Shown one piece after another: positions 1-8,518 of a stretch of 64,000 nt of DNA (position 1 is the first letter of the stretch; every line of letters begins with the position of its first letter). The notes under the pieces were generated by a model that searched no databases, had not been told where the DNA came from, and worked only from the letters and a program-made list of their open reading frames with translations. The position numbers and the translations under genes were made by a program. Origin of the DNA: B46-G9 sp964548365 (lineage in GTDB: Bacteria; Desulfobacterota; DSM-4660; Desulfatiglandales; Desulfatiglandaceae); NCBI GenBank assembly GCA_964548365.1, contig CAZJRD010000001.1, positions 1-64,000 of the forward strand, given 5' to 3'.

Positions 1-27
1 CCGGATGTGCCCCGAACCCTTTGTGCG

Positions 28-897
28 TCAGGTGCCCTTTTTAACCAGCAACTCCTTGTCAAGAAGTAACACGCCCTCATTGTTATACACGAATACCCGC
101 ACAGCATCAGGGGATTGTTTTGTCCCGCCGAGAAAAAATTTCCCGCGCACGACCCTGAAATGCTTGATGACAAAAAGTTGCCCCCGCTTGAAATTCATGG
201 GAATACCATCCTTCAGCACCTCGTGAGGAAAGGTGCGGACCTGTGGGGGTTCAACGTTTTTGTCCACGATAATCATGTGCAGGTACCCCCGCAGGGGGAT
301 CGCGTCTCCGGCCGTCTTTGCCAGCTTAAAAAAAACGGTCAGCCTGGTATTCTTGCGTTGAAACGTGAGATTCTCGACCGAAACCATTGGTTTTCCCGTT
401 TCCGGTCCCTTTTCCGGTTCTTCGGATATGGTTGTTTTTTCTTTTTCGGTCACTTTCGGAGGCTTGTCGGGGACGTCGGGTACTACGGTCTTTTCCCGGG
501 CTGCCACCTCCGGGGAATTTTCCGGCGCATCACGTGATTGTTCTGACTGCACGGTTTTCCCGGCAAGCATTAATGGCTCGGAATAGGCCTCCGGTTTGGC
601 CTTTTGAGATGGCTTTTCCAGAAGGCGGATATAGTCTTCCAGGAGGGCAACCTTCTGCTGCATGCGATATATTTTCCGATGCGTCAGATTTTCACGCTGT
701 TCCAGGGCCGCCAAGTGTCTTCTGAGATCCGCATTTTCCCGCCGCTTTGCAAAATACTCGTTGATGGCAAAAATGGAGAAAATGATAAAAACGGCGAAAA
801 AAAGGGCGCTTCCTAGGAGCAGAAAGGAAGACGCCTTGAAACGTCTCACCTTCCCGAGTCCCCTCACAACCATAATGGATAGATCACTGCGCATCAT
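28..897 (-). CDS. Membrane-anchored coiled-coil protein, unknown function
   Basis: A 289-residue protein that I do not recognise. It has a basic N-terminus, one strong membrane segment at about residues 22-46, a charged Leu-rich helix at about 47-95 that looks like a coiled coil, a Pro/Glu/Lys-rich linker at about 96-175, and a compact C-terminal domain rich in beta strands. This suggests a type II inner-membrane protein with its C-terminal domain in the periplasm. AAAGGGGA precedes the tandem ATG codons. It lies downstream of purB on the same strand with a gap of about 117 bases, so cotranscription is possible. The function is not inferred. Confidence 0.75.
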   Translation of the reverse strand: MMRSDLSIMVVRGLGKVRRFKASSFLLLGSALFFAVFIIFSIFAINEYFAKRRENADLRRHLAALEQRENLTHRKIYRMQQKVALLEDYIRLLEKPSQKAKPEAYSEPLMLAGKTVQSEQSRDAPENSPEVAAREKTVVPDVPDKPPKVTEKEKTTISEEPEKGPETGKPMVSVENLTFQRKNTRLTVFFKLAKTAGDAIPLRGYLHMIIVDKNVEPPQVRTFPHEVLKDGIPMNFKRGQLFVIKHFRVVRGKFFLGGTKQSPDAVRVFVYNNEGVLLLDKELLVKKGT

Positions 898-1014
898 TTC
901 CCCTTTTCCATTCTACGTAAAACCCTCTTCCCCTCTTGCGTAGACTGATGCTCCAAAAAAAACTTGACGACATAGTCTATATCATATGGTGTCAACTGTT
1001 GTTCAAAGCAGAAT

Positions 1015-2310
1015 CTATTGGGAAAATACCCGCTCAAAAATATCATCCACGTGCTTCAGATGGTATGAAAGATCGAAGATCTCCTCGATCTCCTCCTTAC
1101 GGAGATACATCCCGATCTCCCGGTCCTCCAACAACAGCTCCTTGAAGGACGTGCCCTCTTCCCACACCCGCAAGGCATTCCTCTGGACCATGACATAGGC
1201 TTTCTGCCTTTCCAGTCCTTTTTCCGCGAGCCTCATGAGCACCTGCTGGGAAAAGATGAGTCCGCCGGTCTTCTGGAGATTTTCAAGCATTCTTTCCGGA
1301 TAAACCACGAGATTTCGTACAATATTCCCCAACCGGTGGAGCATGAAGTCAGTCAAAATCGTGGAGTCGGGGCCGATCACCCGCTCCACCGAAGAGTGAC
1401 TGATATCCCTTTCATGCCACAGAGCCATGTTTTCAAGGGCTGCCAGTGCATTGGTCCTGACGAGCCGCGCCAGGCCGGAGATGTTTTCCGATCCGATCGG
1501 GTTCTTCTTATGGGGCATGGCCGATGACCCCTTTTGTCCCTTGGAAAAGGGTTCCTCTGCCTCGTGCACCTCGGTCCGTTGAAGATGCCTGATTTCCACT
1601 GCTATTTTTTCAAGGGTCCCGGCCAGGATGGCGAGTGTCGTAAAAAACTGGGCATGACGGTCCCGCTGAATAATCTGGGTTGATATGGGGGCCGCTCTGA
1701 GACCCAATTTTTCACAGGCACGTGCTTCCACTTCCGGCGGGATATTGGCGAAGGTCCCCACGGCCCCGGACAGCTTGCCGAACGAAATAACTTCCAGGGC
1801 CTCTTCAAGGCGCATCAAATTCCGTTTCATCTCGGAATACCACACGGCCAACTTGAGTCCCAGGGTGATCGGTTCGGCATGGATGCCATGGGATCTCCCT
1901 ACCATGACCGTATCCTTGTGCTCTATGGCCCGTTCACGGAGTATAGCCATGAATTCTTTCACATCACTGATGATCAGGGCCATGGCCTCCTTGAGCAGGA
2001 GAGCAAAACTGGTATCCAGGACGTCCGACGAAGTGAGCCCGAGATGAATGTACCGCGAATCAGGCCCCACATATTCCTCCACGTTGGTGAGAAATGCGAT
2101 GACATCATGTTTGGTTTCCTCCTCGATCTCGAGGATGCGCTCCACGGAAAACCGCGCCTTTTTCTTGATATTTTCGAGCGCTTCACGCGGGATGATGTTT
2201 TCTTCCGCCATGGCCTCACACGAGGCGATTTCCACCTCCAGCCATTTGGCGTATCTATTCTCAGCCTCCCAGATCCGCCCCATCCGGGGTCTGGTATAAC
2301 GAGTGATCAT
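1015..2310 (-). CDS. purB: Adenylosuccinate lyase
   Basis: PurB cleaves adenylosuccinate to AMP plus fumarate, and SAICAR to AICAR plus fumarate, in purine synthesis. The 431-residue length is normal for the family. The fumarase/aspartase superfamily signature GSSAMPHKKNP lies at about residue 262. The N-terminus (RYTRPRMGRIW) and the TSSDVLDT and GRSHG segments, which carry substrate-binding and catalytic His residues, are all present. GAGGAG before the ATG supports the start. It is a housekeeping gene with no purine neighbours in the window. Confidence in the family is high; this is the bacterial short type rather than the E. coli long type. Confidence 0.96.
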   Translation of the reverse strand: MITRYTRPRMGRIWEAENRYAKWLEVEIASCEAMAEENIIPREALENIKKKARFSVERILEIEEETKHDVIAFLTNVEEYVGPDSRYIHLGLTSSDVLDTSFALLLKEAMALIISDVKEFMAILRERAIEHKDTVMVGRSHGIHAEPITLGLKLAVWYSEMKRNLMRLEEALEVISFGKLSGAVGTFANIPPEVEARACEKLGLRAAPISTQIIQRDRHAQFFTTLAILAGTLEKIAVEIRHLQRTEVHEAEEPFSKGQKGSSAMPHKKNPIGSENISGLARLVRTNALAALENMALWHERDISHSSVERVIGPDSTILTDFMLHRLGNIVRNLVVYPERMLENLQKTGGLIFSQQVLMRLAEKGLERQKAYVMVQRNALRVWEEGTSFKELLLEDREIGMYLRKEEIEEIFDLSYHLKHVDDIFERVFSQ

Positions 2311-2439
2311 CGTTGAACTCCTCTATTTCATATTACGGCACATTGTTGGGGTGCATCTTACCGAAACAACCAGCGAAAAGCAAGCCGGGAATCAGTCTTG
2401 GCTTCAGGTTTTCCTTTATTCCCTGATTTGAAATTATTA

Positions 2440-2505
2440 TGAGCTCATGCTCAAAAAAATACTTGACTCCCGCATGACAAATCTTATATTATGAGCACAA
2501 GCTCA
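2440..2505 (+). promoter_or_regulatory. Promoter flanked by two TGAGC-N4-GCTCA operators
   Basis: A sigma-70-like promoter TTGACT (2463-2468), 16 nt, TATATT (2485-2490). It is bracketed by two near-identical palindromes, TGAGCTCATGCTCA at 2440-2453 and TGAGCACAAGCTCA at 2492-2505. Their centres are 52 bp apart, about five helical turns, so one dimer per site could lie on the same face. The second site sits on the start-site region, which points to repression. The regulator is not identified. Confidence 0.6.
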
Positions 2506-2559
2506 TTACAATAGTCCATGGTTATGGACACTGAAGACACAGGAAGGGAGGTGAGTTTC

Positions 2560-2922
2560 ATGCCTGGATTTAATGGAACAGGTCCCATGGGTGCAGGTCC
2601 CATGACCGGTGGAGGTCGAGGCTACTGCAACCCTTATGGAAGGTCTTATGGAGGCCGTAGTTTTGGCGGTGGCCGTGGTTTCGGAAGAGGTTTCGGCGCA
2701 GGTTACGGCCGTGGCCGCGGATATGGGAGAGGGTTCGGATGGCGCAGTGCCTATCCGGCCCAGGGCTCTTCGTATGGAGGACCCTCTTACGGGACCCCGT
2801 ACCAAATGAACCCCGATCAAGAGGTCAATATGCTCAAAGGAGATGCGCAGGCCATGAAAAACGAACTGGATGCCATCAACAAACGCATCGAAGAGCTTGA
2901 ATCGGAATCATCCGAGAGGTAA
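2560..2922 (+). CDS. DUF5320-type glycine-rich protein
   Basis: A 120-residue protein starting with the GTGPMGAGPMTGGGRGYC segment typical of DUF5320. A Gly/Arg/Tyr-rich low-complexity stretch (about 22-65) follows, and the end is a charged coiled-coil helix (about 88-120). The start was chosen at the ATG at 2560 because GGGAGGTGA lies just upstream. Such genes often neighbour NifX/NifB-like iron-molybdenum-cofactor proteins in anaerobes; here no such partner is adjacent. It has its own promoter with two operators and is followed by a large hairpin. The function is unknown. Confidence 0.75.
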   Translation: MPGFNGTGPMGAGPMTGGGRGYCNPYGRSYGGRSFGGGRGFGRGFGAGYGRGRGYGRGFGWRSAYPAQGSSYGGPSYGTPYQMNPDQEVNMLKGDAQAMKNELDAINKRIEELESESSER

Positions 2923-2940
2923 CCTGAAGCAATGACAAGT

Positions 2941-2992
2941 TTTTCGGCCTTCCGGTATCCTCCCGACTCATGGAGGGCCGGAGGACCGAAAA
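2941..2992. terminator. Large hairpin between convergent genes
   Basis: A long imperfect inverted repeat. TTTTCGG at the left pairs with CCGAAAA at the right, and CTTCCGG with CCGGAGG and CCTCC with GGAGG lie inside. It sits between the ends of the DUF5320 gene (plus) and the DUF364 gene (minus), so it probably terminates both. Confidence 0.55.
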
Positions 2993-2996
2993 GGTT

Positions 2997-3719
2997 TCAC
3001 TTTGTCATGGTAAGCCGCCTTACCCCTCTGATTTGCCTGAAATTTGCCCCCTGGCTGACGCAGGAAAGCGCCTGTTGAGGATTCACTACCCTCGTGCCTG
3101 ATATGGCGTCCAGTCCGTAGTCGAACAAGACAGAGGACAGGGGCGTGGTATCGCCCAGCATGAGCACATAGGCATTCTTGTCGCACAGGTCGAGCAAGTG
3201 CTCAATGGTGTGATTCGTGAGGGCGGTACCGGTTATGGCAACAACATCCGCTGAGGGGATCAAAGTGTCTGCCTCCTCTTCAGGAAAATCGTCATCTTTC
3301 GGATTTTTTTCAATGACCCAGAGTTTTTTTGCATGATCACGAATCCGGGGTATAAACGGAAAGTGACCTACAATTGCGACATTTCTTCCCGCGCCCTTTT
3401 CCACGATGACTTCGGCGGCATTCAGCTCAAGGCAAGTGTTCTCGTCCACCTCAAGAAGGGAATTGATGGTAGCCATACCCATAGCCGCTTCGAGGATGCT
3501 TCCTGAGTAGGCAAGGGCCGCCAGTTCCCGGGGACTCTTTTCCAGCAGCAGGCCGGGTTCTTTGACCTGCGGAGGCTTTTGCCGCAGGGCGTCCCTGGGA
3601 AGGGTGGCCGCGAGTCCGCAGTACCTGGTCATGACACCGGTATGGAATACCCCCTGCCGTATATCTTTGACGGTAGCGCTAAAATCCAATGATCCCATCA
3701 AATCGTCAAGAATCTTCAT
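2997..3719 (-). CDS. DUF364/DUF4213 protein (putative heavy-metal chelation domain)
   Basis: A 240-residue protein with the two-part layout of the DUF4213/DUF364 family. The N-terminal alpha/beta part is about residues 1-90. It is followed by a Rossmann-like domain with VAIVGHFPFIPRI at about 113-125 and the conserved TGTALTNHT and LMLGDTTPLS segments. Family members lie near metal-uptake or cofactor genes and a crystal structure suggested metal chelation, but the reaction is not established. The gene overlaps the upstream DUF89 reading frame by 14 bases, so they are translationally coupled. Confidence 0.8.
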   Translation of the reverse strand: MKILDDLMGSLDFSATVKDIRQGVFHTGVMTRYCGLAATLPRDALRQKPPQVKEPGLLLEKSPRELAALAYSGSILEAAMGMATINSLLEVDENTCLELNAAEVIVEKGAGRNVAIVGHFPFIPRIRDHAKKLWVIEKNPKDDDFPEEEADTLIPSADVVAITGTALTNHTIEHLLDLCDKNAYVLMLGDTTPLSSVLFDYGLDAISGTRVVNPQQALSCVSQGANFRQIRGVRRLTMTK

Positions 3720-4565
3720 GTGAGATATCTCCGCATTTTAATATGCTACGCGTTTCCCTGACCCCGATATCATCCGCAATAACAGGGCACTTCGTTTTCA
3801 GCAGAAAAAAGATGGGGCGGTTCTCACTGGAAAGGGCCTCATAATTACCCTGGCCCTCACTGATGATACATTCCGCACTATTGTACACTTCCACAAATTC
3901 CGTGCTGCATGTCTCAAGGATCGTTCCGGGTCCGTCCGTGCCGGACGACAGAATGGTCGCTACCCTATCAATCCCCGCCGCAACAGCGTCATCATAGGTA
4001 GCATCATTAATAATAGGAGCATCTTTGACAGCGTACAGAACAGGCTTCTTGATTTCCTCTATTAAAATTCTATAAAAACACATTCGTCTGCATTATCCCT
4101 GATATACAGGACTTCTCCGGTTCCGTCCAAGCTGTTTTTGAATGCATCAAAGTCGCATACGGCAAAATCTTTTTCAAGCACTTGCCCTATCTCCGCTTCC
4201 AGATCGAAGTTCCAATTTGCACCAAAATCGATGACGTTTCCGGCAATTGCGATCCTGACGGCCGTGAGGAGTCTGTCTCCTGATTTTTCAAGGAGCCTTT
4301 TCAGCGATGGATAAAGGGCAAGGTCCTTCTCGATACTCTTGGCCATTATTTTCTTGTACGGATCCAGGACTCCCGTGATCTCGCTGACTTTCCGATAAAT
4401 CAGTCTGCCGCTTTCAGGTGGAGTGCTCTCAAGGGGGATATCTTTGAGTATCTCTCCCACCGCGTCGAGGACCTGTTTTATCTTTTTCTCATCATCCCTT
4501 GCAATCCTTGCCGCCCGCAGTGCCTGGGATAAGAAACAGGGAAAGCAGTCAAGATACGTTTTCAT
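3706..4565 (-). pseudogene. DUF89/ARMT1-like protein, split by a -1 frameshift
   Basis: Two overlapping reading frames together make one DUF89-type protein of about 285 residues. The first (4565 to 4062) begins MKTYLDCFPCFLSQALRAAR and ends inside the conserved YIRDNADE motif. The second (4083 to 3706) continues with YRILIEEIKKPVLYAV, INDATYDDA and ISEGQGNYE. The family consists of metal-dependent phosphatases acting on damaged sugar phosphates or cofactors. The break is in a run of five T at about 4071-4075; adding one T restores one frame. It may be a sequencing or assembly error, a true mutation, or slippage. The downstream half shows no further decay. Confidence 0.75.
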
Positions 4566-4600
4566 AAAAACAGCTCGAATTCAATGTTGAACAGGATTTC

Positions 4601-5062
4601 TCATGCATCCTCATTCTTCTTCTGGTTGTCGCTTTGCCGGCGCATCATGAAGTTGTGGAGGGATTGATGCAGGGCATCCACAGCAAGAAACGCGCAATGG
4701 CGGTCTTCCTCCGGCAACCCTCCAAGTATTTCAAGGATGGTCTCTCCTGTAATGGCTGCCACCTCATCGGGTGATTTCCCCAGTGCAAGCCCTGCGGCAA
4801 AGGATCCGCAGACCGTGCTCGACCCGCATCCGTCAGTCTGGAACAAGGCCTGCTTAACCTTTCCGCTTTCAAATCTCAGAAAGATCTCCACCGTATCCCC
4901 ACACGAACCCGTGACACGGCCATATCCGTCCGCCAGTTCAATCCTGCCATTATACAATGGTTTCAGCCATCTTTGAAAAGCAACATCTCCGTAGGTTACT
5001 CTTGTCTCCTCAAAAATCTGATCCTGCAGGTCATGCACAAAATCATCAAAATCGTCACCCAT
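4601..5062 (-). CDS. NifU/IscU-like iron-sulfur scaffold protein
   Basis: A 153-residue protein of the NifU N-terminal/IscU family, which assembles Fe-S clusters. The three cluster cysteines of the family are present in order: GSCGDTVE, GCGSSTVCGS (with an additional Cys) and RHCAFLAVDAL. The ATG at 5062 is preferred over an upstream in-frame ATG because GAGGGAAG precedes it and IscU homology begins soon after. A terminal Met/Gln/Asn/Lys-rich tail follows the domain. It heads a small operon with the DUF89 and DUF364 genes. No cysteine desulfurase lies nearby, so the sulfur donor must be encoded elsewhere. Confidence 0.85.
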   Translation of the reverse strand: MGDDFDDFVHDLQDQIFEETRVTYGDVAFQRWLKPLYNGRIELADGYGRVTGSCGDTVEIFLRFESGKVKQALFQTDGCGSSTVCGSFAAGLALGKSPDEVAAITGETILEILGGLPEEDRHCAFLAVDALHQSLHNFMMRRQSDNQKKNEDA

Positions 5063-5255
5063 TGGTCTTCCCTCTGTACCCATATCTCGTAAATGGTTGT
5101 TACCGGATACCCACCTCTCCCTTCCTTCCTCAGGACAGGAGGAGGGCTAGTTGGAACCATGACGTTCCTGAATGATAATGGAACTGAACCATCACCGGCG
5201 CTTTTCCGGAGACAATATAATACCCATCCTGAACAAGTCTACCCTCATTTTTCAG
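5063..5255 (-). other. Leader region with inverted repeats upstream of the NifU-like gene
   Basis: The 190 bases upstream of the NifU-like gene have several inverted repeats, for example GGAACCATGACGTTCC at 5153-5168 and CCGGCGCTTTTCCGG near 5199-5213, plus a purine-rich CCTCAGGACAGGAGG stretch. A TATATT box on the minus strand near 5219 could be a -10. A structured leader or riboswitch is possible, but I could not match it to a known class. Confidence 0.3.
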
Positions 5256-5295
5256 AAAAAAAGACCTCCCCATCCATTCAGGAAAGGGAGGTCTT
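5256..5295 (-). terminator. Rho-independent terminator of the GcvH-like gene
   Basis: On the minus strand AAGACCTCCC (5295-5286, as complement) pairs with GGGAGGTCTT (5270-5261), a 10-bp stem, followed by a run of T. It lies 28 bases after the stop of the GcvH-like gene. Confidence 0.85.
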
Positions 5296-5322
5296 GCTAC
5301 CCGGGGAAAAATGGTCCTCTGG

Positions 5323-6255
5323 TCAAGTCCTCAGGAATGCCTTGACCACCTTTTTCCAGCTTTCACCTTTGAGTTCCTCAGACAGGTCATCCACAGAGAT
5401 CCCGCCGTCCGCCGCGATCCTTAAATCATCGTTTGCGAGCGCGAAGAGCCGTTCCTTTTCTTCACCGGTGAATTTTTCCGCCTCTTCCCCATAGTACAGG
5501 TTTTTGAGGTTCTTGCGAAGCTTGCTTGGTTCAACAATAAACAACCATCCTTCCTCATAAGGAGACTCATTAATGAGCCCGGGATTATCTATAAGTTTTT
5601 CGTTAACGTGCGCCACAATTCCATCCACAGGGGAAAGGACCTCTGCCATATCACCATTTCGCCGCACCTTGAAACCCGCAACTCCCTGATGTACTTCATG
5701 CCCAATATTGGGGATCTCAATTTTTTTGAGTTTTCCCAGGAGTTTTTGAGCGAAATCATCCAGACCGACTCGCACACGACCGCCGTATTCCGGCCTTGCC
5801 CACGTGTGACCTTCGTGGTAGTAAAAGTCTTCGGCAACCTGGAAACCTGAAACCTCCTGTGTTGCATGAACGTGATTCGTCTCTGCCTGCAAACGCTCCT
5901 GCATCATCTGGTCAAAAGCGCAATTCCCGCATTCATAGCTGTTGGGGCATACCTTTCGTACGATTTCCCCGGTGATCATATAACGGCATTTGCGCTGAGA
6001 CGCGGGGAGTTGCATCATTTTTTCCACCCATGTCTCAGTAAATCTTTCAGTGCCCGGGGCCTCCTGGGGAACTGCAAGCACCGCTTCTTTTTGTCTTGCC
6101 ACTTTGAGCTGCATTCCCTGGTCATACACGCATGTGGAACAATCATAATTATTATCACAGAGTTTGTATGAAACTACTCCCGCTTCCATCCATACGCATT
6201 TCTTTTTCCCCGGGGGTACTATTTTCATCGACTCTCTTTTCGTCTTGGCTGCCAT
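5323..6255 (-). CDS. GcvH-like protein with two N-terminal cysteine repeats
   Basis: A 310-residue protein. Two copies of a Cys motif lie at about residues 20-48 and 89-116, with the pattern C-x3-G-x-V-x2-K-x-C-x4-C-x2-C-x2-DQ in the second half (YDCSTCVYDQ and YECGNCAFDQ). A glycine-cleavage H-protein fold follows (about 138-245), recognisable from FYYHEGHTWARPEYGG, LSPVDGIVAHVNEKL and PYEEGWLFIVEPS. In true H protein the lipoyl Lys lies in ESVKAASD, eight residues before the Pro of SPVSG; here the matching stretch is RRNGDMAEVLSP, with Gly at that position, so lipoylation is doubtful. GAGGAGGAG precedes the ATG. It is a lone gene with a terminator. A metal-binding or redox carrier role is a guess. 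Confidence 0.8.
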   Translation of the reverse strand: MAAKTKRESMKIVPPGKKKCVWMEAGVVSYKLCDNNYDCSTCVYDQGMQLKVARQKEAVLAVPQEAPGTERFTETWVEKMMQLPASQRKCRYMITGEIVRKVCPNSYECGNCAFDQMMQERLQAETNHVHATQEVSGFQVAEDFYYHEGHTWARPEYGGRVRVGLDDFAQKLLGKLKKIEIPNIGHEVHQGVAGFKVRRNGDMAEVLSPVDGIVAHVNEKLIDNPGLINESPYEEGWLFIVEPSKLRKNLKNLYYGEEAEKFTGEEKERLFALANDDLRIAADGGISVDDLSEELKGESWKKVVKAFLRT

Positions 6256-6562
6256 TTTCTCCTCCTCGAGATTGTGATGATCTTGTCAAAAGCATCGCGA
6301 TTTTCATGTTTCCGCCTTGACTTCAAGAAGAGCAAGAGGCATGCCAGAAAAAAGAAATGCCCCTTAATTCATAAAACATATTGATTTTACGTATAAATTA
6401 TGCCATTCAACAGGGGACTTCGTCCCAGGCGGGAAGATGGAAATGTGTCGAGAAAGTCGGCGGGTATTTTGATCACAGTCGAAATTTCGCCATAACATGT
6501 TGAAAATAAAAAACTAAAATGCTTCCGTTGGAAAACAGGACAGGTGTTGAATAATTCGGCAA
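6256..6562. other. Intergenic region, little recognisable
   Basis: About 306 bases between the GcvH-like gene and the archaemetzincin gene, both on the minus strand. A short perfect hairpin GGGACTTCGTCCC lies at 6414-6426. AT-rich sequence at 6370-6405 may hold the GcvH-like promoter, but I cannot place the boxes with confidence. Confidence 0.4.
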
Positions 6563-7123
6563 TCATATCTGGTGGTCTTTGCGGGCCTGATCCAGGTACC
6601 AATTGAACAGGTCCCGGCACGAGGGACAGAAGTCTATTTTTTTCAAATCGGTGTCCTGAATTCGAGTTGAAGAATACATGATGCAGTGCCTATCCCTGCA
6701 ATGGATCAGTCCGAAGCAGTGACCTAGTTCATGCAGAGCTGTCTTCTGCACACGTTCCAGAAAAAGGCCCTGGTTCGATGACTCCTCGTAAAACTCTGGA
6801 CAGAGACGATGAGTGGAAATAACAGAACAGGGACCTTGCATCTGCGCTACTCCGAATACGTATTTCAGAATGGGCACGAAGAGATCAACCTGGGTGACTC
6901 CCATAAACTTGAAGCTGTTTTTCGGAAGGTGATTGATAAGGCGGCGCAGGATCAGCTTTGAATTATACTGTTCTCGTCCTTTATCATAGGCATATTCGGG
7001 GGTTTCCATTCGTTGAAAGAACCTGCAGGTGAGCCCGCATTTCTCTTCGATGCACCTTGAAATCGGCTCCACAATCTCGTCCTCGACTGCACCGATAGGG
7101 CAAATAGTCACACATGCTGTCAA
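6563..7123 (-). CDS. amzA: Archaemetzincin family metalloprotease
   Basis: A 186-residue zinc peptidase of the archaemetzincin (M54) family. The active-site motif HELGHCFGLIHCRDRHCIM (about residues 130-148) has the family HExxHxxGx2HCx4CxM pattern. A second Cys pair, CPSC, at about 166-169 completes the structural zinc site. The start is TTG at 7123, just 6 bases past the stop of the NtrC-type regulator, with AAAGAGGAAA upstream; this fits a translationally coupled third gene of a kinase-regulator-protease operon. No signal peptide is seen, so it should be cytoplasmic. Natural substrates of the bacterial members are not known. Confidence 0.88.
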   Translation of the reverse strand: MTACVTICPIGAVEDEIVEPISRCIEEKCGLTCRFFQRMETPEYAYDKGREQYNSKLILRRLINHLPKNSFKFMGVTQVDLFVPILKYVFGVAQMQGPCSVISTHRLCPEFYEESSNQGLFLERVQKTALHELGHCFGLIHCRDRHCIMYSSTRIQDTDLKKIDFCPSCRDLFNWYLDQARKDHQI

Positions 7124-7129
7124 CTTCGT

Positions 7130-8479
7130 TTATATTTCCTCTTTCGTAATTCCATATTTATCTATCTTATTATACAGAGTTTGTCGGTCGATATCCAATT
7201 CACGTGCAGCCTTGCTTATGTTCCAGTTTGTCTCTTTCAGGATCCTCCGGATATGCACCCTTTCCATTTTTTTCAATGATCTGGGAAGTTCCGCAGGGGC
7301 CATATCCCTGCGCGAAAAGGGCAAGTCATCCGCCTCAATCTTCTGTCCCTGGCCGATTACAAGGGCTCTTTCAATGATATTCTCGAGTTCTCTCACATTA
7401 CCGGGCCAATCATAATCCATGAGCAATTTCAAGGCAGATGACGCTATTTTCACCTCTTCTTTGTTCATTTCCAGGCAATATTTTTGAATAAAAGCAGTTA
7501 CGAGCAGCGGGATATCCTCTTTTCTCTTCCGCAGAGGGGGAACATGAATTGATATAACATTGAGACGGTAAAAGAGATCCTCACGAAATCGTTTCTCCCT
7601 GATCGCCGCTTTCAGGTCCCGATTGGTGGCAGCAAGGATCCGGACATCTACTTTTATGATCTCTTCACTTCCCAGACGTAAGAACTCCTTCTGCTGTAAT
7701 ATCCTCAGGAGATCCACCTGTGTCTTCAAACTGATATCTCCGATTTCATCAAGGAAGAGGGTGCCTTTATCAGCCATCTCGAAACGCCCTCTTTTCCTGT
7801 GCTCCGCTCCGCTGAAAGCCCCTCTCTCATAGCCGAAAAGCTCACTCTCCAGCAATGTATCAGGCAACGCACCACAACTGACGGCAATGAACGGCATGTA
7901 ACAGCGGGCACTGTTTCCGTGAATGGCCTGGGCGACAAGTTCTTTCCCCGTTCCGCTTTCTCCGGTAATAAGCACCGTTGAATCGGTAGGGGCCACGCGG
8001 TCGATCAACTCGAAAACCTCCTGCATAGCATCGCTTTTCCCGATGATTTCGTCGTAGTGGTACTTTTCTTCGAGTTTTTTCCGCAACAGGATATTCTGCA
8101 CGACAAGATCCTTGTGTTCTACGATTTTCTTAATCTGTATTTCCACTTCGTCCGGATCAAATGGCTTGACGAGATAGTCAAAAGCACCATCCTTCATAGC
8201 CTGAACAGCCGTATCAACTGTAGCGTACGCGGTCATCATGAGGACTTCAGCATCCGGGTTAATCTCCTTTATTCTCTCCAATGTTTCGATGCCGTCCATA
8301 CCAGGCATTTTCAGGTCCAACAGGACAATATCCCAATTCCTCTCAGCTGCCATTTTCACTGCCGCTTCACCGCTCTCAGCCGAATTCACTTCATATCCGT
8401 CCTCCATCAGCCAGTCCTTGAGAGATTCGCGCATTGCGGCTTCATCATCCACTATAAGAATACGGGGCTTCTTACTCAT
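7130..8479 (-). CDS. Sigma-54-dependent NtrC-family response regulator
   Basis: A 449-residue regulator. The receiver domain has the phospho-acceptor Asp at about residue 55 (VLLDLKMPG) and acidic DDE at about 11-13. A central AAA+ domain has Walker A GESGTGKE and Walker B GTLFLDEIGD, and a Fis-type HTH ends the protein (NISKAARELDIDRQTLYNK). The sigma-54 contact loop reads GAFSGA instead of the common GAFTGA. The start is the ATG at 8479, with AGGAGGAGG upstream, not the TTG at 8488. It is cotranscribed with the upstream sensor kinase and the downstream archaemetzincin. Its targets are unknown. Confidence 0.93.
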   Translation of the reverse strand: MSKKPRILIVDDEAAMRESLKDWLMEDGYEVNSAESGEAAVKMAAERNWDIVLLDLKMPGMDGIETLERIKEINPDAEVLMMTAYATVDTAVQAMKDGAFDYLVKPFDPDEVEIQIKKIVEHKDLVVQNILLRKKLEEKYHYDEIIGKSDAMQEVFELIDRVAPTDSTVLITGESGTGKELVAQAIHGNSARCYMPFIAVSCGALPDTLLESELFGYERGAFSGAEHRKRGRFEMADKGTLFLDEIGDISLKTQVDLLRILQQKEFLRLGSEEIIKVDVRILAATNRDLKAAIREKRFREDLFYRLNVISIHVPPLRKRKEDIPLLVTAFIQKYCLEMNKEEVKIASSALKLLMDYDWPGNVRELENIIERALVIGQGQKIEADDLPFSRRDMAPAELPRSLKKMERVHIRRILKETNWNISKAARELDIDRQTLYNKIDKYGITKEEI

Positions 8480-8518
8480 TACCTGCAACCTCCTCCTGGC
8501 ATGACCCCTGTTTTCACA

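Noticed and set aside
5063..5255. Possible riboswitch before the NifU-like gene
   Set aside because: Inverted repeats are present, but none of the classes I know (cobalamin, TPP, SAM, glycine, Moco) could be matched with its conserved core; kept only as a low-confidence leader feature.
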